A stretch of 64,000 bases of DNA from Paragyromitra xinjiangensis. Its lineage: Eukaryota; Ascomycota; Pezizomycetes; Pezizales; Discinaceae. The stretch lies in assembly GCA_038503065.1 (NCBI GenBank), contig JBCAMK010000002.1, forward strand, positions 558,001 to 622,000. The letters run 5' to 3'. The notes under the pieces are model-generated. The model ran no database searches. It was not told the DNA's origin and worked only from the letters and a program-made list of their open reading frames with translations. Every line of letters starts with the position of its first letter. Within the stretch, counting starts at the first letter, position 1. Below are positions 25,399 to 37,310 of this stretch, piece by piece. Made by a program: the position numbers and the translations under genes.

Positions 25399-27727
25399 AT
25401 GATGGCGGGCACCAGGAAGACCGTTGCCATAATCGGTTTGAAATCTCCCTTAATCTCAGAAAAACCAGTAACTGACATATTTCCCAGGCGCTGGTCCCTC
25501 GGGCTTGACCACGGCACGCTCTATGTTAGCCTCCAGCATCCATCCAACAATATTTGATATTAAGCCAGAAGTTGGCGGTCTCTGGTCGACTTCTTCTGTC
25601 CCCGGCACTGTGGGCTTGAACATGGAGATGACAACAAATCAGTCATATTATACGTGCTCGTTCTCGGATCTTGCATGGCCAGAGAAGTCGAGTATGTTCC
25701 CTGCGGCAAAGGATGTGGGTGAATATCTTAAAAGTTACCGAGAAAAATATATCCCAGATGAGATGTTGAAGCTAGGCTGTGAAGTGACATCAGTTGCTCG
25801 AGGGGATGATGAGAGGTGGAAAGTTGAGTGGAGGGATAGGGGGAATGGTAATGAAGGTGTGAAGACGTTCGATTTTCTGGCAGTATGCTCGGGTTTCTTT
25901 TCAGCACCATATATCCCTCCAATAGACGGTCTGGAGAGCTTTACCGGAGAGGTATTCCACTCTTCGGAACATGCATTATCGAAACTAGACCTTGCGGGGA
26001 AGAGGAAGATCGTGGTAGTTGGAGGGTCTATGAGCGGTGCCGAAGTTGCAGCAGACCTGGCGTTACGAGTATCCTCACTACCAGAGGGAGAAGCAGAGAA
26101 CGTGGAAATACTGCACTTGATTCCTCGTCCATTCTGGATCCTACCGAAATACCTCCCAGTATCCAACTCTGGGGATGCTACGGCTCCTAAATTCCTTCCT
26201 CTCGATTTCGTGCTTAATGACTTCAACAAGCGTCTAGAACAATTAAAACAACCGCCAAAATCAGCGGAAGAGAGTTATATGGCAGTCAACTATCGTCTAA
26301 AGTCTATTGTTGGACACGACCAATACGATATCTCCCCAGAACTACATATCTCCGACGAATATATGCAACAAGCACCTTGGGTTGCGATCTCTGACTCCTA
26401 TGGGGGTTTCGTGAGCAGTGGGGTTATCAAACCCATGACTGGACGTCTTTCGGGGGTATCATCGACGTCTCCGAAGACTCTCGCCCTAGAGTCGAGATCT
26501 ACAGCTGAGGAAATCACAGACGTGGACGTAATAGTCTTAGCAACTGGTTATCATCCTGCAGCCTCACTCCAATCTATATTCCCCGAATCCATCTTCTCCT
26601 CACTCACCTCTTCACCCTCCATCCCCAAAGAACCCACCTTCCTACCATTACTATTATACAACCAATCCCTCCACCCAGCATTCCAGAAGACCGGCGGTTT
26701 CGTAGGAATGTACAAAGGACCGTTCTTCGGCGTAATGGAACTACAAGGACGCTGGCTCGCGAGTCTATTCTCCGGCAAACTCGACTGGCCAAGCAACGAA
26801 GAAATGAAGAAAGGCATAGAAACATTCACAAAGACCCGAGACTCCCGACTCGACAACCACCAAAACAGCTTCAGACCTCAATGGAGCTCAGGCGACTACC
26901 TAGGAGTAATCAACGATCTCCGCTCACGTCTAAAGCTCCCTCTTACTCCCTCGGCCACCACATACACACCAAACCCAATGATTCCCGCACACTTAATCGA
27001 CACCACCTCAAACAACGAATCTAGAAAAGCCCTAAGTTCCCTGAAATCCCTCATCGTCCCATCCCCCTCGGGAACAAAAATCCCCCCGTTCGTCGCAAAG
27101 GCAATATTCAGATCCCTCCAAGGGAAATGGACACTTTCCCGGCGGATAGACTCCAAACACCCCGGGTTCCCTAGCGGCCAATTCACGGGATCCGCTGAAT
27201 TCAGACCTCGGATACCAACCTTCACCCCTTCGCCACGTCCTGAAGAGGAACCCGACTCCCCCAGCTGCACTACCCGTCTTGTCCAAGACCGGAACCCCTA
27301 CTTTGAAACCCCCGGCGGTGAGGTGCTGGAGTACCTCTACATCGAGCAAGGCAACTTCGCTACAGATACAGGTCTCACAATGACGGGTAGTCGGCGGTAT
27401 ATCTACCGGTACCATCCTGACGAGGACGTGATCACGGTGTGGTTCGTTAAGGCGGATGGTGTGGAGGTTGACTACTTCTTCCACGAAGCTAGCATTCTGG
27501 GCGCTTCGGAGCAGGAGGATGGGGTGGTGGGTGGTATTGGGGGGGTGGATTTGAAGGGTGGGTGGAAGGCGAGGAGTAAGCATCTTTGTAGACTTGATTG
27601 GTATTGGCCGAGTTATCGGTTTGTGTTTAGGAGGGATACGCCAGATTTGGAGAGGTTTTGGATTAGGTATAAGGTTAGTGGGCCGCATAAGGACTATACG
27701 GCGGAGGGACAGTATGGGAGGGTGTGA
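25399..27727 (+). CDS. Flavin-containing monooxygenase fused to DUF6314-like domain
   Basis: Predicted 758 aa from exons 25399-25435 and 25488-27727. The first exon supplies half of the FAD-binding GAGPSG motif (residues 13-18), which confirms the splice. Then come KPEVGGLW, the FMO-type FTGEVFHSSEH, an NADPH-binding VVVGGSMSGAE (~190-202) and the late ATGYHP motif (~364). This is class B FMO architecture for NADPH-dependent oxygenation of a soft N or S atom. After about residue 550 comes a separate ~200-aa domain: LQGKWTLSRR, GQFTGSAEF, YIEQGNF, SRRYIYRYH, DYFFHEAS and DWYWPSYRFVF. This resembles the DUF6314 family, usually a stand-alone small protein. The substrate is unknown and no membrane segment is seen. 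The FMO call is firm; the tail domain assignment rests on pattern recall. Confidence 0.88.
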
Positions 27728-27925
27728 GTGGGTTTTGCGGGAAATGGCTTGGGGTTTGATGTAGAGGCTGTGAACTCTTAACTACGTACAATCTATATGC
27801 CTTAACAGGAAATATCGTTTTTCTCTGGTAATTTTTTCTTTACTTCGTATTATATCCTGGAGTTCCTCAACCAAGAACCCCTAGGACGTAAATCAAGTCA
27901 AACCGTTTTATATCTATGAGCCAAC
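27728..27925. other. Convergent intergenic gap
   Basis: 198 bp between the 3' ends of the FMO gene (+) and the seryl-tRNA synthetase gene (-). It is AT-rich, and the two transcripts may overlap in their 3' UTRs. Confidence 0.5.
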
Positions 27926-29359
27926 CTACCCCCTCCCAATGACCTCTATCCCGCCCATAAACGGCCTCAGAACCTCCGGCACTCTCACCACCCCATCCTC
28001 ATACCCATACTCCAACAACGCCATCAAAACCCTCGGCACAGCGACGGCAGTCCCATTCAAAGTCCACACAAAATCCCTCCCCCCACTCTCCATCTTCACC
28101 TTCGTATTCAACCTCCGACTCTGATAATCCGTACAACAACTCAAACTCGACACCTCACCCCACGGATCCTTCTTCTCCCGCGACGGCATATAAACCTCCA
28201 CATCAACCTTTCTATACGCCGACGCGCCCAAATCACCCGTCGGCATCTCCAACACCCTGGCATAGAGTCCCAGCGAGGCAATAAAGCTCTTCTGGAACTC
28301 CAGCATCTCAGTAAACATCCTCTCTGCAGCTCCAGCATCCGGTGTCGTCCACGAGAATAGCTCTACCTTCGTAAACTCATGTACCCTGTAAAGACCTTTA
28401 CTCTCCACGCCTCTCGCGCCGGCCTCAGCACGGTATGCGCGGCCGGTACCTACGAGCTTGAGCGGGAGGGAGGATTCGGGGATGACTTTGTTGGCGTAGA
28501 GACCTGCGAGAGGGATCTCGGCGGTGCCCGCGAGGGAGTGGGGGAATTTACCGGGTGCGGAATCGAGGGTGTAGATCTGCTGTTCTCCGTGTTGGTCGCG
28601 GGGACGGAAGCCGGCGGCGGAGGCGATGTGGGAGTAGATGATTGAAGGTGGGCTTATGGGTTTCCACCCGTGTTGACGGGCGAGGGTGAGGGCGTAGTTG
28701 ATGAGTGCTTGCTCGAGGAGGACTGCGTCGTTGAGGAGGTAGTACCATCCCCACCCGCTTACGGTGTTGGCGGAGGTGAAGTCGAGGAGGTCGAGGTCGG
28801 CGCCGATGGTGGTGTGGGGTGTTTTGGTGGACCAGGGGGTGGTGGAGAGGTGGGGGTTGAGGTAGGTTAGGAGGGCGGGGGTGGTGCCGATTGGGGTGGA
28901 GGGGTGGGTGGTGTTTGGGAGGGAGAGGGCGAGGGTTTGGAGTGAGGTGGTGAGATGTTTTTCTTGCTCTTCTATGGTGGTGATTTTGTCTTTGAGGGCT
29001 TTGGCGGAGGTGAGGGCGGCGTCTTTGGCGGAGGGGGAGGTGGAGTGCTGTTTGATGAGGGCGGTGAGCGCATTGTGGGCTTCTCGGTCACTGCGGAGGG
29101 AGCGTTGGAGGGCGGTGATTTCTTCGTGGAGGGAGACGATGCGGGAGGGGGCGGCGGAGAGGGCGGGGTAGTTTCTGTTGAGGCAGTTTTGGCGATGGTG
29201 GTCTGCAGACTCGCGGATGGAGCGGATGTTGGGAGTGGGTTTGGGGGCGGTGGGGGGGAGTTCTTGGGGGGTGGAGAGGAGGCGGCGGGGAGGGCGGGGA
29301 GGGCGGGAGAGGAGATGTATGGGAATTGGACCTGGACGGCGGGGGATTCGGAGGATCAT
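27926..29359 (-). CDS. DIA4: Seryl-tRNA synthetase, mitochondrial
   Basis: Single-exon gene, 477 aa from the chosen ATG at 29359. An in-frame ATG at 29437 would add 26 residues. The inner start gives an Arg/Pro/Leu-rich, acid-free leader (MILRIPRRPGPIPIHLLSRP), a typical mitochondrial presequence, so it is preferred. Residues ~80-180 form the helical tRNA-binding arm. The class II catalytic core has motif 2 (GTGRAYRAEAG...YRVHEFTKVELF) and motif 3 (LNGTAVAVPRVLMALLE), with the TAEIPL and SCCTDYQSRR blocks specific to SerRS. It charges mitochondrial tRNA-Ser with serine. It is convergent with the FMO gene. Confidence 0.93.
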   Translation of the reverse strand: MILRIPRRPGPIPIHLLSRPPRPPRRLLSTPQELPPTAPKPTPNIRSIRESADHHRQNCLNRNYPALSAAPSRIVSLHEEITALQRSLRSDREAHNALTALIKQHSTSPSAKDAALTSAKALKDKITTIEEQEKHLTTSLQTLALSLPNTTHPSTPIGTTPALLTYLNPHLSTTPWSTKTPHTTIGADLDLLDFTSANTVSGWGWYYLLNDAVLLEQALINYALTLARQHGWKPISPPSIIYSHIASAAGFRPRDQHGEQQIYTLDSAPGKFPHSLAGTAEIPLAGLYANKVIPESSLPLKLVGTGRAYRAEAGARGVESKGLYRVHEFTKVELFSWTTPDAGAAERMFTEMLEFQKSFIASLGLYARVLEMPTGDLGASAYRKVDVEVYMPSREKKDPWGEVSSLSCCTDYQSRRLNTKVKMESGGRDFVWTLNGTAVAVPRVLMALLEYGYEDGVVRVPEVLRPFMGGIEVIGRG

Positions 29360-29688
29360 CGTGGTAATTGGAGGGTGGAGGATGGTGGGGGTTGAAGATT
29401 GTGGTAACGTCGTTGAGCCGCAGTCACAGATTATCACTCGTCTCGGCGTATTAGTAGTAATTCATTTACGTATCCAACCCAGCAGTAGGAGGTAGAATAG
29501 ACAACAGTACCAAGAGCCCTGTGTATTTAGATATAAAAGCTGTAGAGCACAAGATGAATATCCCAGTGACATTCCATAAACATCAATACACAAGGCGAGC
29601 AGTAATAGAGACCCCAACATCCACCAAAGCATCATTGCAATAACATTTCACTCTACCAAACACACATCAAACCATTACCCACGTAATC

Positions 29689-31690
29689 TTATCCATACAA
29701 AACACTCTCATAAACCCCCCTCCACCCCAACCCCTCTTCCTCCAACCCAACCGCCATCCTCTCCACCACCCCCTCCCTCCTAATCCCCCTCCCCACATTC
29801 CTCCAAAACCACCTCGCCTCCTTATCCGCCACCAACGTAAACGCCTCACCCTCCTTCCCTGCCCTCGCCGTGCGTCCAACCCGATGCACATACGCGCGGG
29901 TGCTCGCAGGGACGTCGTAATTCACAATATGCCCAACATGGGGTAGATCCAAACCACGGGATATTAAATCAGATGCAATGATCCTATGTATGTTAGTCTA
30001 GTAAATACTCAGATGGGAGACAAGGGGAGGCTTACATTTGTATTTCACCACGTTTAAACGCCTTCAACACCTTCTCCCGTCGCTTCTTCTCCATCTCACC
30101 AGTAATAAGCCCAGTCGTCCAGACCCCAGCTTCAAGCGGGATACGCGCGACAAGAGTATCAATGAGATGAGCAAGACGTGCAGCACCTTCGTTGCTCTTC
30201 ACAAACACGACGGTACCAGACTTGATCCCGCGATCACGAAGTAGATACATTAAATGCAACGGTTTATACTCCGTGTTAGCGATAGGGATAGCATACTCCT
30301 TCAGCTCCCCAGGAACCGAGAAGATCTCATCCGGCATATCATCATCCTCATCATCATCCACCTCCTTCTCCTCTCTCTCATTCTCAACAACAACCATCGT
30401 AGGTCGTCGCAGCTTCAACCCTGCGAGCTTCCCCGCGTCTTTCGTCATAGTCGCCGATAACACCACCTTCCGCACTTCGTTCCGCGTCTTGATCCGGATC
30501 CCTAGATCCTCTAGCACAGTCGCCAGACCCGCGTACTCGGCTTCTATATCGATGGCTTCAACGGCGCTGACGACGACCTCGACCCACTCTTGGAAGCTCT
30601 GCGCGAGGAGTCGGTCGGCTTCGTCGATAACGAGCCATTTGACGGAGCGGAGTGAGAACCCGGGGGTGTTCTTGATATGCTCGACGAGACGTCCAGGGGT
30701 GGTGATGAGGATATCGACCTTGCTGACGAGTCCGTCTTCGCTGGGTCCTACAAGAAGTGATTGTTCTACTGCGAGAGCGCGGTTGCCGGCTGCGGTGGCG
30801 ACTTTGAGGCCGGTGCCGGGGGTGAGGGAGGCGGTGGTGGTGAAGACTTGGGAGACGAGTTCGCGCGTGGGGACTATTATGATGGCGCGGAGACGGGTGA
30901 TGATGCGGGTTGAGAGGGAGTTGATTATGGGGAGGATGTAGGAAAGGGTTTTGCCGGAGCCGGTGGCTGCGGAGATGCAGACATCGTGGGAGGAGGGGGA
31001 GAGGAGGAGGGGGATGACGGCGGATTGGACGGCGAAGGCGTGGGTGAGGGAGAGGGTGGATAGGCGGGAGAGGATCTTCGGGGAGAGGCCAGGGATGGAG
31101 GTGAATGGGAGGGTGGCGGTCGGGGTGACTGTGGTGGGGGAGGCAAGCCAGGGAGGGAGGGCGGAGGCGAGGGTGACGGAGTGTTTGGGGGGCTTGGTTG
31201 GGGGGGGTTGTGGGAGTGGTTCGAGGCCGACTGGAGTGATGGGGACGAGGCCGGAGGCGGGCTCTGGAGCTGGGGGAGGTTTGAGGGCTTTGGTCTTGAC
31301 CTTGGAGAGCTTTTGACAGATTGATTTGTGCTTGGAGAGGGGGTCTTCTTCGAGATTCTGTTTCTTTTCCTTTTTGTGGTGTTTCTTGGGGGGGGTTTGC
31401 GGGGAGTGAAGAGTATCACCGCCTGCGACTCCAATTGCTTCTGGTGTAGATTCGACTTCCGGCTGTGATTTCTTGGATTTCTTCTGCTTCTTCTGCTTCT
31501 TCTCTTCAGTAATCGTCTCATCAATCTGAGATTCCCGTCTCTTCCGCTTCTTTTCAGTAATCGTCTCGTCAGTCTGAAATTTCCGTCTCTTCTTCCCGCC
31601 CTTCTCCACCACTTCCTCCCGCTTCAACTTAGCGATGATATCGATCACCTCCCCTGGCAGACCCTGCGGCGCGACGTGCTGTTTTCCCAT
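29689..31690 (-). CDS. DBP6: ATP-dependent RNA helicase Dbp6 (DDX51 family)
   Basis: Two exons, 31690-30036 and 29983-29689, give 649 aa. The 52-nt intron splits one ATG codon within GEIQMIIASDL. Helicase motifs run in order: ATGSGKT (~244), PTREL, TPGRLVEHI, VIDEADRLL (~355), VLSATMT, VVFVKSNEGAARL, SDLISRGLDLP and HRVGRTARAG. The first ~150 residues are Lys/Glu-rich (EKKKQKKQKKS), typical of nucleolar helicases. The insert between SAT and the second lobe is acidic (DDDEDDD). The TPGRLVEHI-type block and VNYDVPASTRAYVHR match Dbp6/DDX51, which acts in early 60S subunit assembly in the nucleolus. It is divergent from WBP1, 596 bp away. Confidence 0.9.
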
Positions 31691-32286
31691 GTCTCGACAG
31701 CGGCAGCGGAACGGTCGAGAACCTCAGCGGAGAAGGTCTGGCAGCGTTACACATAAGCCCGCGCCAAGGACCGCGGCTCAAAGGACTGGTCATCCGCCAA
31801 GCCCGGAAGCGCAGGGCAGTCAAGTCGCAGAACGAAGCCACGTTGGTCGCAAGCCGGGTGCCGGCTGTGGTAATAGCAGACACGCGGCCGAGGGAAGCTG
31901 CAAGGGGGGAGAGGCCCTGTAGGGGGAGCTTCGTGGGGAGGAGCGAGAAGCTGGAGAAGAGGAGGTAGAAGAGGGTTCCGGTGGGGAGAGAGGCGAGGAT
32001 GCGGAGGGAGCGGAGGAGAAGCATGTTCAGCAGTATTTTCTTCTTTATTTTCTCTTCTTCTTTCTACGAATTCACGAATTCCTGAGAGCTCTGATATCTC
32101 CAGATATTCGGCGAATGGAGGGTTTATGAATATCGCTGGGTTAGGGTTTATATTCCGTGAAGGTGTCATTCCCAGGAATACCCGGCTGTCCCCAGCTGTA
32201 CACGCCAGCTTTCCCAACAAGACTCAACATCTCCTCAACCATTCCCCCTTTTCCCAAGATCCTCTTTAGTTCTCTTTCCTCTTACG
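31691..32286. promoter_or_regulatory. Divergent DBP6/WBP1 promoter region
   Basis: 596 bp separate two start codons facing away from each other, so both promoters should lie here. A telobox (GGGTTAGGGTTTA, 32138-32150) sits about 140 bp before the WBP1 start. The DBP6-proximal half is unusually GC-rich. A minus-strand open frame at 31629-32024 overlaps the DBP6 start in another frame and is not supported as a gene. Confidence 0.5.
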
Positions 32287-33822
32287 ATGCGTTTCGCCAC
32301 GGATCGCGCCATGACTTCACGTTTGTACACTATTGCCTGCGCCTTCGGGCTGTTTGCCAGTTTGGCCTCAGCCGCCTCGTTGACGGGGCCACGACTATTG
32401 GTGGTGCTGGAGGACGCAGAGGAGAAGGCGAGCTATTCACAGTTCTTTGGGGATCTGGAAGGTATGTGGAATGTCAATTGAGATGGTAATCATTGCTAAC
32501 TCTGGTGTAGAAAGAGGATATCAGCTCAAGTTTGAATCTCCCAAAGCTGAGAGCTTGTCCTTGTTCACCCATGGAGAAAGGGAATACGACAATGTGATTC
32601 TCTTTCCCCCCAAATCAAAAGGTACCTCTCCTCCTCCTCCTCCTCTCTCTCCTCTCAGCTAACACCCCCAGGCTACGGCCCCAACCTCACCCCCCAACTC
32701 CTCCTCAAATTCGCCAACCAAGCAGGCAACCTCCTCCTCCTCACCTCCCCCTCAACACCTGAACAAACCCGCGAGTTCGCCCGCGAACTCGACATCAGTC
32801 TCCCCCCCCGCGACTACACCACCGTCGACCATCACTCCTACGACACCCTCTCCGCCGCCTCAAACCACAACGTAGTCCTCATCCCCCGCCCCTCGCTCTC
32901 CTCCTCCACCAAAAACTACTTCTCCACCCCCTCCGGCACCATCGCCTTCCGCGGCGTCGGCCACACCCTCGGCAATGGCCCACTCCTTACCCCCATCCTC
33001 ACCGCCGCACGCACCACGTACGCATACGATACCAAAGAAGACGCCGCATACGCCGAGGACCCATGGAGCGCTGGAACCCAGCTCCACCTCGTCTCAGCCC
33101 TGCAGGCACGCAACAACGCGCGTATCACCGTCTCCGGCAGCGCTGAAATGTTCTCAAACGAGTTCTACAACATGAATGTGAAAGCCCCCGGAAGCACCAA
33201 GACCAAAGTTGCGAACCGCGAGTTCGGGAAGGAACTCACCGCGTGGACGTTCCATGAGACTGGTGTGGTCAAGGTTGTTGGTGTTCGCCATTATCTCGCG
33301 GATGAGACGGGCGATGTCAACCCGAGTATGTATAGGATTAAAAACGACGTCGTGAGTTACCTCTTCCCTTCTGTCTATACTAGCTTACTAACAACCCAGA
33401 CCTTCGAAATCGAGCTCTCAGAATGGGAGAGTGACCACTGGACCCCGTACCGTGTTCCATCATCCGACTCCCTACAGCTCGAGTTCACAATGCTAGACCC
33501 ATACTACCGTCTCCCGCTCCTTCCGTCAACCGTGACGAGCAACACAACGACGTTCACAACCTCCTTCAAGGTCCCGGACCAGCACGGCGTGTTTGCGTTC
33601 CGTGTCAACTACAAAAGACCGTTCATCACGAGTGTGGATGAGAAGCACAGTGTTACGGTCCGCCATTTTGCCCACGATGAGTACACGCGTAGTTGGGATA
33701 TCTCCGGTGCGTGGGTGTGGATGGCGGGGATTGCGGTTACGGTTGTTGGGTGGGTTTTGTTCTGTGGGGTCTGGTTGTGGAGTGCGCCGGTTGTGGAGAA
33801 GAAGGGGAAGAAAACGCAGTAG
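32287..33822 (+). CDS. WBP1: Oligosaccharyltransferase subunit Wbp1 (OST48)
   Basis: Exons 32287-32461, 32511-32621, 32672-33351 and 33400-33822 give 462 aa, close to yeast Wbp1 and human OST48. A hydrophobic signal peptide (LYTIACAFGLFASLASA) lies near residues 13-29; an internal ATG at residue 9 could also start it. The conserved opening GPRLLVVLEDAEEKASYSQFF and later GYGPNLTP, FRGVGH and NNARITVSGSAEMFS blocks are OST48 hallmarks. After a lumenal domain one membrane helix (WMAGIAVTVVGWVLFCGVWLW) is followed by a short lysine-rich tail ending KKGKKTQ, like the ER-retention tail of the family. It helps transfer the dolichol-linked glycan to nascent proteins in the ER. Confidence 0.95.
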
Positions 33823-34207
33823 TGGGTTTGCTTTGGTTTTTTTTTTTATTGGCTTGTATTAGTAGAATTAAAAGGAATGGAATGGTAGTAAGATTTAATT
33901 GTGGTTAGATCTGGGGTTGGGTGGACCGGGGGTAATGATAGTGCAAGTTGTCCTTTACGTGTTTGTTCATGAGATATCACTCGGTTTTTGGCAGGTTAAC
34001 CTGTGCCTGCTGAATGGAAGATGTATTTAGGTAATACAGTTATGTGGGCCTGCCCTCCCTGCAGATCAAGTGCGTATATGTACCTAATCACAAATACTTG
34101 CGAGTAAAATCAAAAGTCAAAGAGATATCCCCAAGTAAATCATTTACCACACTCCATACCAACCAAAAGCAACCAAAAAGAACCCATACCCTCCCAAAGC
34201 ACACAAC
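33823..34207. other. Convergent WBP1/NatD intergenic region
   Basis: 385 bp between two 3' ends. A T-rich tract follows the WBP1 stop. A copy of the dispersed ATCACTCG motif lies at 33976-33983. Confidence 0.5.
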
Positions 34208-34952
34208 TCAAAGAACTTTCGAAAGGATATGATAACTCGACTCCTTCACCAACCCACCACGAAGACGTTTAGGCTCTGGCGAAATCTCATCCTTCTCATA
34301 CCTACACCTCGTCAACCAAACACCCCAAATCTCCACAAACAAATAAACATACCCATTGCGACCATAAAACCCCATCGCACCTTTATTCTCCGCAAAACAA
34401 GTCAACATAGCCTTCCCCACCCCCACAGCACGACCAAAATCCTCCATCACACCCATTAAATGTCTCCCAAGCCCCAACCCACGACTAGTAGAGTTAAGCT
34501 GTAGCTCGTAACAGTATACCACCCTTTCTCCTTCCTCCTCTGTAATCATGAAGCTTAAGAACCCAACAACCCCCTCATCTTCATCTTCCCAGTCTCCCTC
34601 TCCACCCTCTACCAGCTCCTGTTCCCTAGAACGAACCCGTAGCACAAGGAACCGCATCGCGGGATGCTTCATCTCCTTCTTCTTCCTCGTCGCCGACCAT
34701 CCCATATCACTCCGTTTATACCTACGTCTCGTCAGCCCGTCCCAGCGTGCGAGGGATACCATACATATCCTGCATGTTATCTCGGACTAGTTCGAAACAT
34801 GTTGTGAATGCAGTGCTGGAGATCGAGGTTGATGTTTCGAGTGTTACTGTGTGCGTTTCGTTGGAGGGGGAGGGACGGAGGTAGGTGTTGCGGAGGGTGG
34901 AGAGGGGGAGGGCGTTGTGGGTTTCTGTGAGTGATGGGTTTTTGGATGTCAT
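34208..34952 (-). CDS. NAT4: Histone-specific N-terminal acetyltransferase NatD (Naa40)
   Basis: Two exons, 34952-34765 and 34721-34208, give 233 aa. The 43-nt intron has a GGGCTGAC branch site and ends GTAG; it joins LVRDNMQDM to YKRSDMGW in frame, restoring the contiguous Naa40 block (..NM.DMY....GW....K..EM). The GNAT core follows: MRFLVLR, VVGFLSFMI, YCYELQL and the acetyl-CoA-binding SRGLGLGRHLM, then MLTCFAENKGAMGFY. NatD acetylates the N-terminus of histones H4 and H2A. The acidic insert between beta strands (EGGEGDWEDEDEG) is longer than usual. It is convergent with WBP1. Confidence 0.88.
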
Positions 34953-37310
34953 TTTTGGTGGGGGAGACGCGTGGGGAGACGAGTTGAGGGGTGGTGTGAT
35001 ATTCTATGGGTGGAGCTTGGGACCCCACCATCCCACCACCCCACCGTCTCACCGTTGATTCTTTCCACCTTTCCACCACACTCAACATCTGAGGGAAATA
35101 TCTGGATTTAACACCTATTCGTCAAATTGAGGACTCTACTAAGGTTCAATCTTATCACTACCTACTACATTGAGTAACGCAGAGACGACAATCCACTGAA
35201 GATAGAAACAACAGTCATTACCTCCGCCCTCGCTGGTTGGTACTACACTCTATCTATCCCACGATAATATGCTAACTCTCCCACGACCCTCCTACGCAGC
35301 GAATCCCAGATCTCTATTCAGTATCTTTATTGAAACCACCACTTTATCATCCACCTGCCCCCGATCAAACCTCAACGTCTTTAAGGAGCGGTCAACACAC
35401 GCACAATGCCACAGGAAGCTTTATTCACATCATGAACATATCTTGGTCCGGATTTATATATTGAGGCGCTGTTGCAGCTATAAAGGCTCCGCATGGAAAC
35501 GGCCTATTTTCTAAGATGGCATATCTGCCACAATTTCGATTCACCAACCCATTCCCCTCATTAGCTGGGATCCGGGATCCACAGCTATAACGCTAACTTC
35601 GTCTCCACGATGAGCTAAATCTAATATTAGAGTCCTAACCAGCATCATCTCAGCTGGATATCATCTTGACACATTGAGTCCACAACCCCTAAACACCAAT
35701 ATACCAATCCTTACAGCAGCGAGGAGGAAAATGGCCCTATTAGCAGCTCTGACACAAATAATCCCCTTTGATCCTAGAAGTCCCCGAGATTCGGTGGAGA
35801 ATAAGCCGCAAGAAAACCACCAGCGGAAAATCTAAAAGACTCAGCAGTATTCATTAGGTTTACTTGGGTGTAGCTTTACCCTCATACCGCTGTAGGCGAA
35901 AATACCTATGCCGAATATGTATCTCCAGAGAAAGAATCAACACCGGATGCCATTCCATCGACCTTCAGTATAGAGTTGGGCGCCCCTCTCTATGCTTACG
36001 GGGCAATCTAATTCAACTACTCTATAGCACGACGAAAAAATTACCCGAAAAATTGCTGGGAATGAGGTGAACAAGAGAAGGAGGTACTCCATGTGCCTCC
36101 TACTGTGGGAGAATTATATTTGGGTTACGAAGATGCCAGAGAAGATGAAAGCAGCTTTCCGTGATACGAAAAGCGAGAGCTGAGCGACTGAAAGGAGAAA
36201 ATACGACTATTGAACTTGAACGCGCTCGAAAGGACCTAGAATATTGAGAGGTTTGAGTAGACCAATCCACGAGTGGAATCATGGAAGAAAGATCTTCGGG
36301 ACATGGGAATTACCAGGAAGAAAAACATGACTAGCTGGGAAGCTACATTACAGCGGATGAAACCAGACAGACAGGTGCGGCATTAGTGAAGGGTGGAAAG
36401 GTAATACTACCCCACACACAGACCATCAGGATTCGACTAACATCCGAACTTAGCGAGATTGCGACGTTTTCCAACACTCCTCTCGCCGTATCTTTATTAT
36501 ATTGAATTCCGGAAACACAAGTAGTTATTTGGAGAGTACAATGCACCTCACACACTCAAAACGCATTCCCTTCTTGTTTGCTAGAAGTTACTACGTCCTA
36601 TTTCCAGGCTGTTAAAGTAAGCCTCATGCGATACCCCAATCAGAACCACAGTACTGAGTTCTAACGATAGTTGAAGCTCCCAGAGTCCTTGCGGGGTATT
36701 TTCTAAAGTTCGGAAACTCCTTCCTTCGCCCAATGACATTCAGCGAGCCGACCCTTAGACCCAGTCTCAACCTACAGCTCATTAGCTCTGTATCCAAAGT
36801 TAGAACCCCAACTCAAAAGCCTCCTCAACAGGTTTCCCCAGGGAGTACAGGGCGCTTTGGCATGAGATGGTTTATCCACGTGAAGTACTCATAACTATTG
36901 CTCCATCCCACTCTTATACAGCCGCCAACTTTATCTTATCTTCTAGGCTTAGATCTCCGGTTACTTTTATTCTTCCCTAGTCCGCCAGACCCATGATTCT
37001 GTTCTCTCAGGTCTAGGAATAATTAAGTAAACCCATGAAACCACCTTTGCGAGGACAGCGACCTATAGCAAGCAGTTACAGTTGGTGTTGGGAAAACAGT
37101 ACTACAATATGTATCTAGAAGTTTTGTAAGGCTAGGATTTACCATCACAGATGTTACCATAGTCAAAACAGTATTTGTCTCATTCACCGAAGATCACTCG
37201 GTTAACATCAATCTATTCTACCAAATAGAAACAGAACCCTTTTTTTATTCAAAAAAATTTAAAAACCGCAGAAAACAAGGAAATTATCTATGACAGGCTA
37301 ATCAAACACG
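34953..37310. other. Gene-free stretch with possible repeat relics
   Basis: About 2.4 kb without a supportable gene. At 36130-36600 the plus strand reads as interrupted protein-like segments (GENTTIELERARKDLEY, later VILPHTQTIRIRLTS) broken by stops, which may be remains of a mobile-element protein, but no family is recognisable. The last part is poly-A/T rich (37240-37270). One copy of the ATCACTCG motif lies at 37193-37200. Confidence 0.4.

Noticed and set aside
28955..29395. Gly/Val/Glu-rich plus-strand frames
   Set aside because: Antisense shadows of the seryl-tRNA synthetase gene.
30192..30941. Long plus-strand open frame (249 codons)
   Set aside because: Ser/Thr/Arg-rich antisense shadow of DBP6, caused by its GC-skewed third positions.
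31629..32024. Minus-strand 131-codon open frame with a hydrophobic start, upstream of DBP6
   Set aside because: It overlaps the DBP6 start in another frame, the second half is Arg/Pro/Ser-rich shadow sequence, and no family is recognised.
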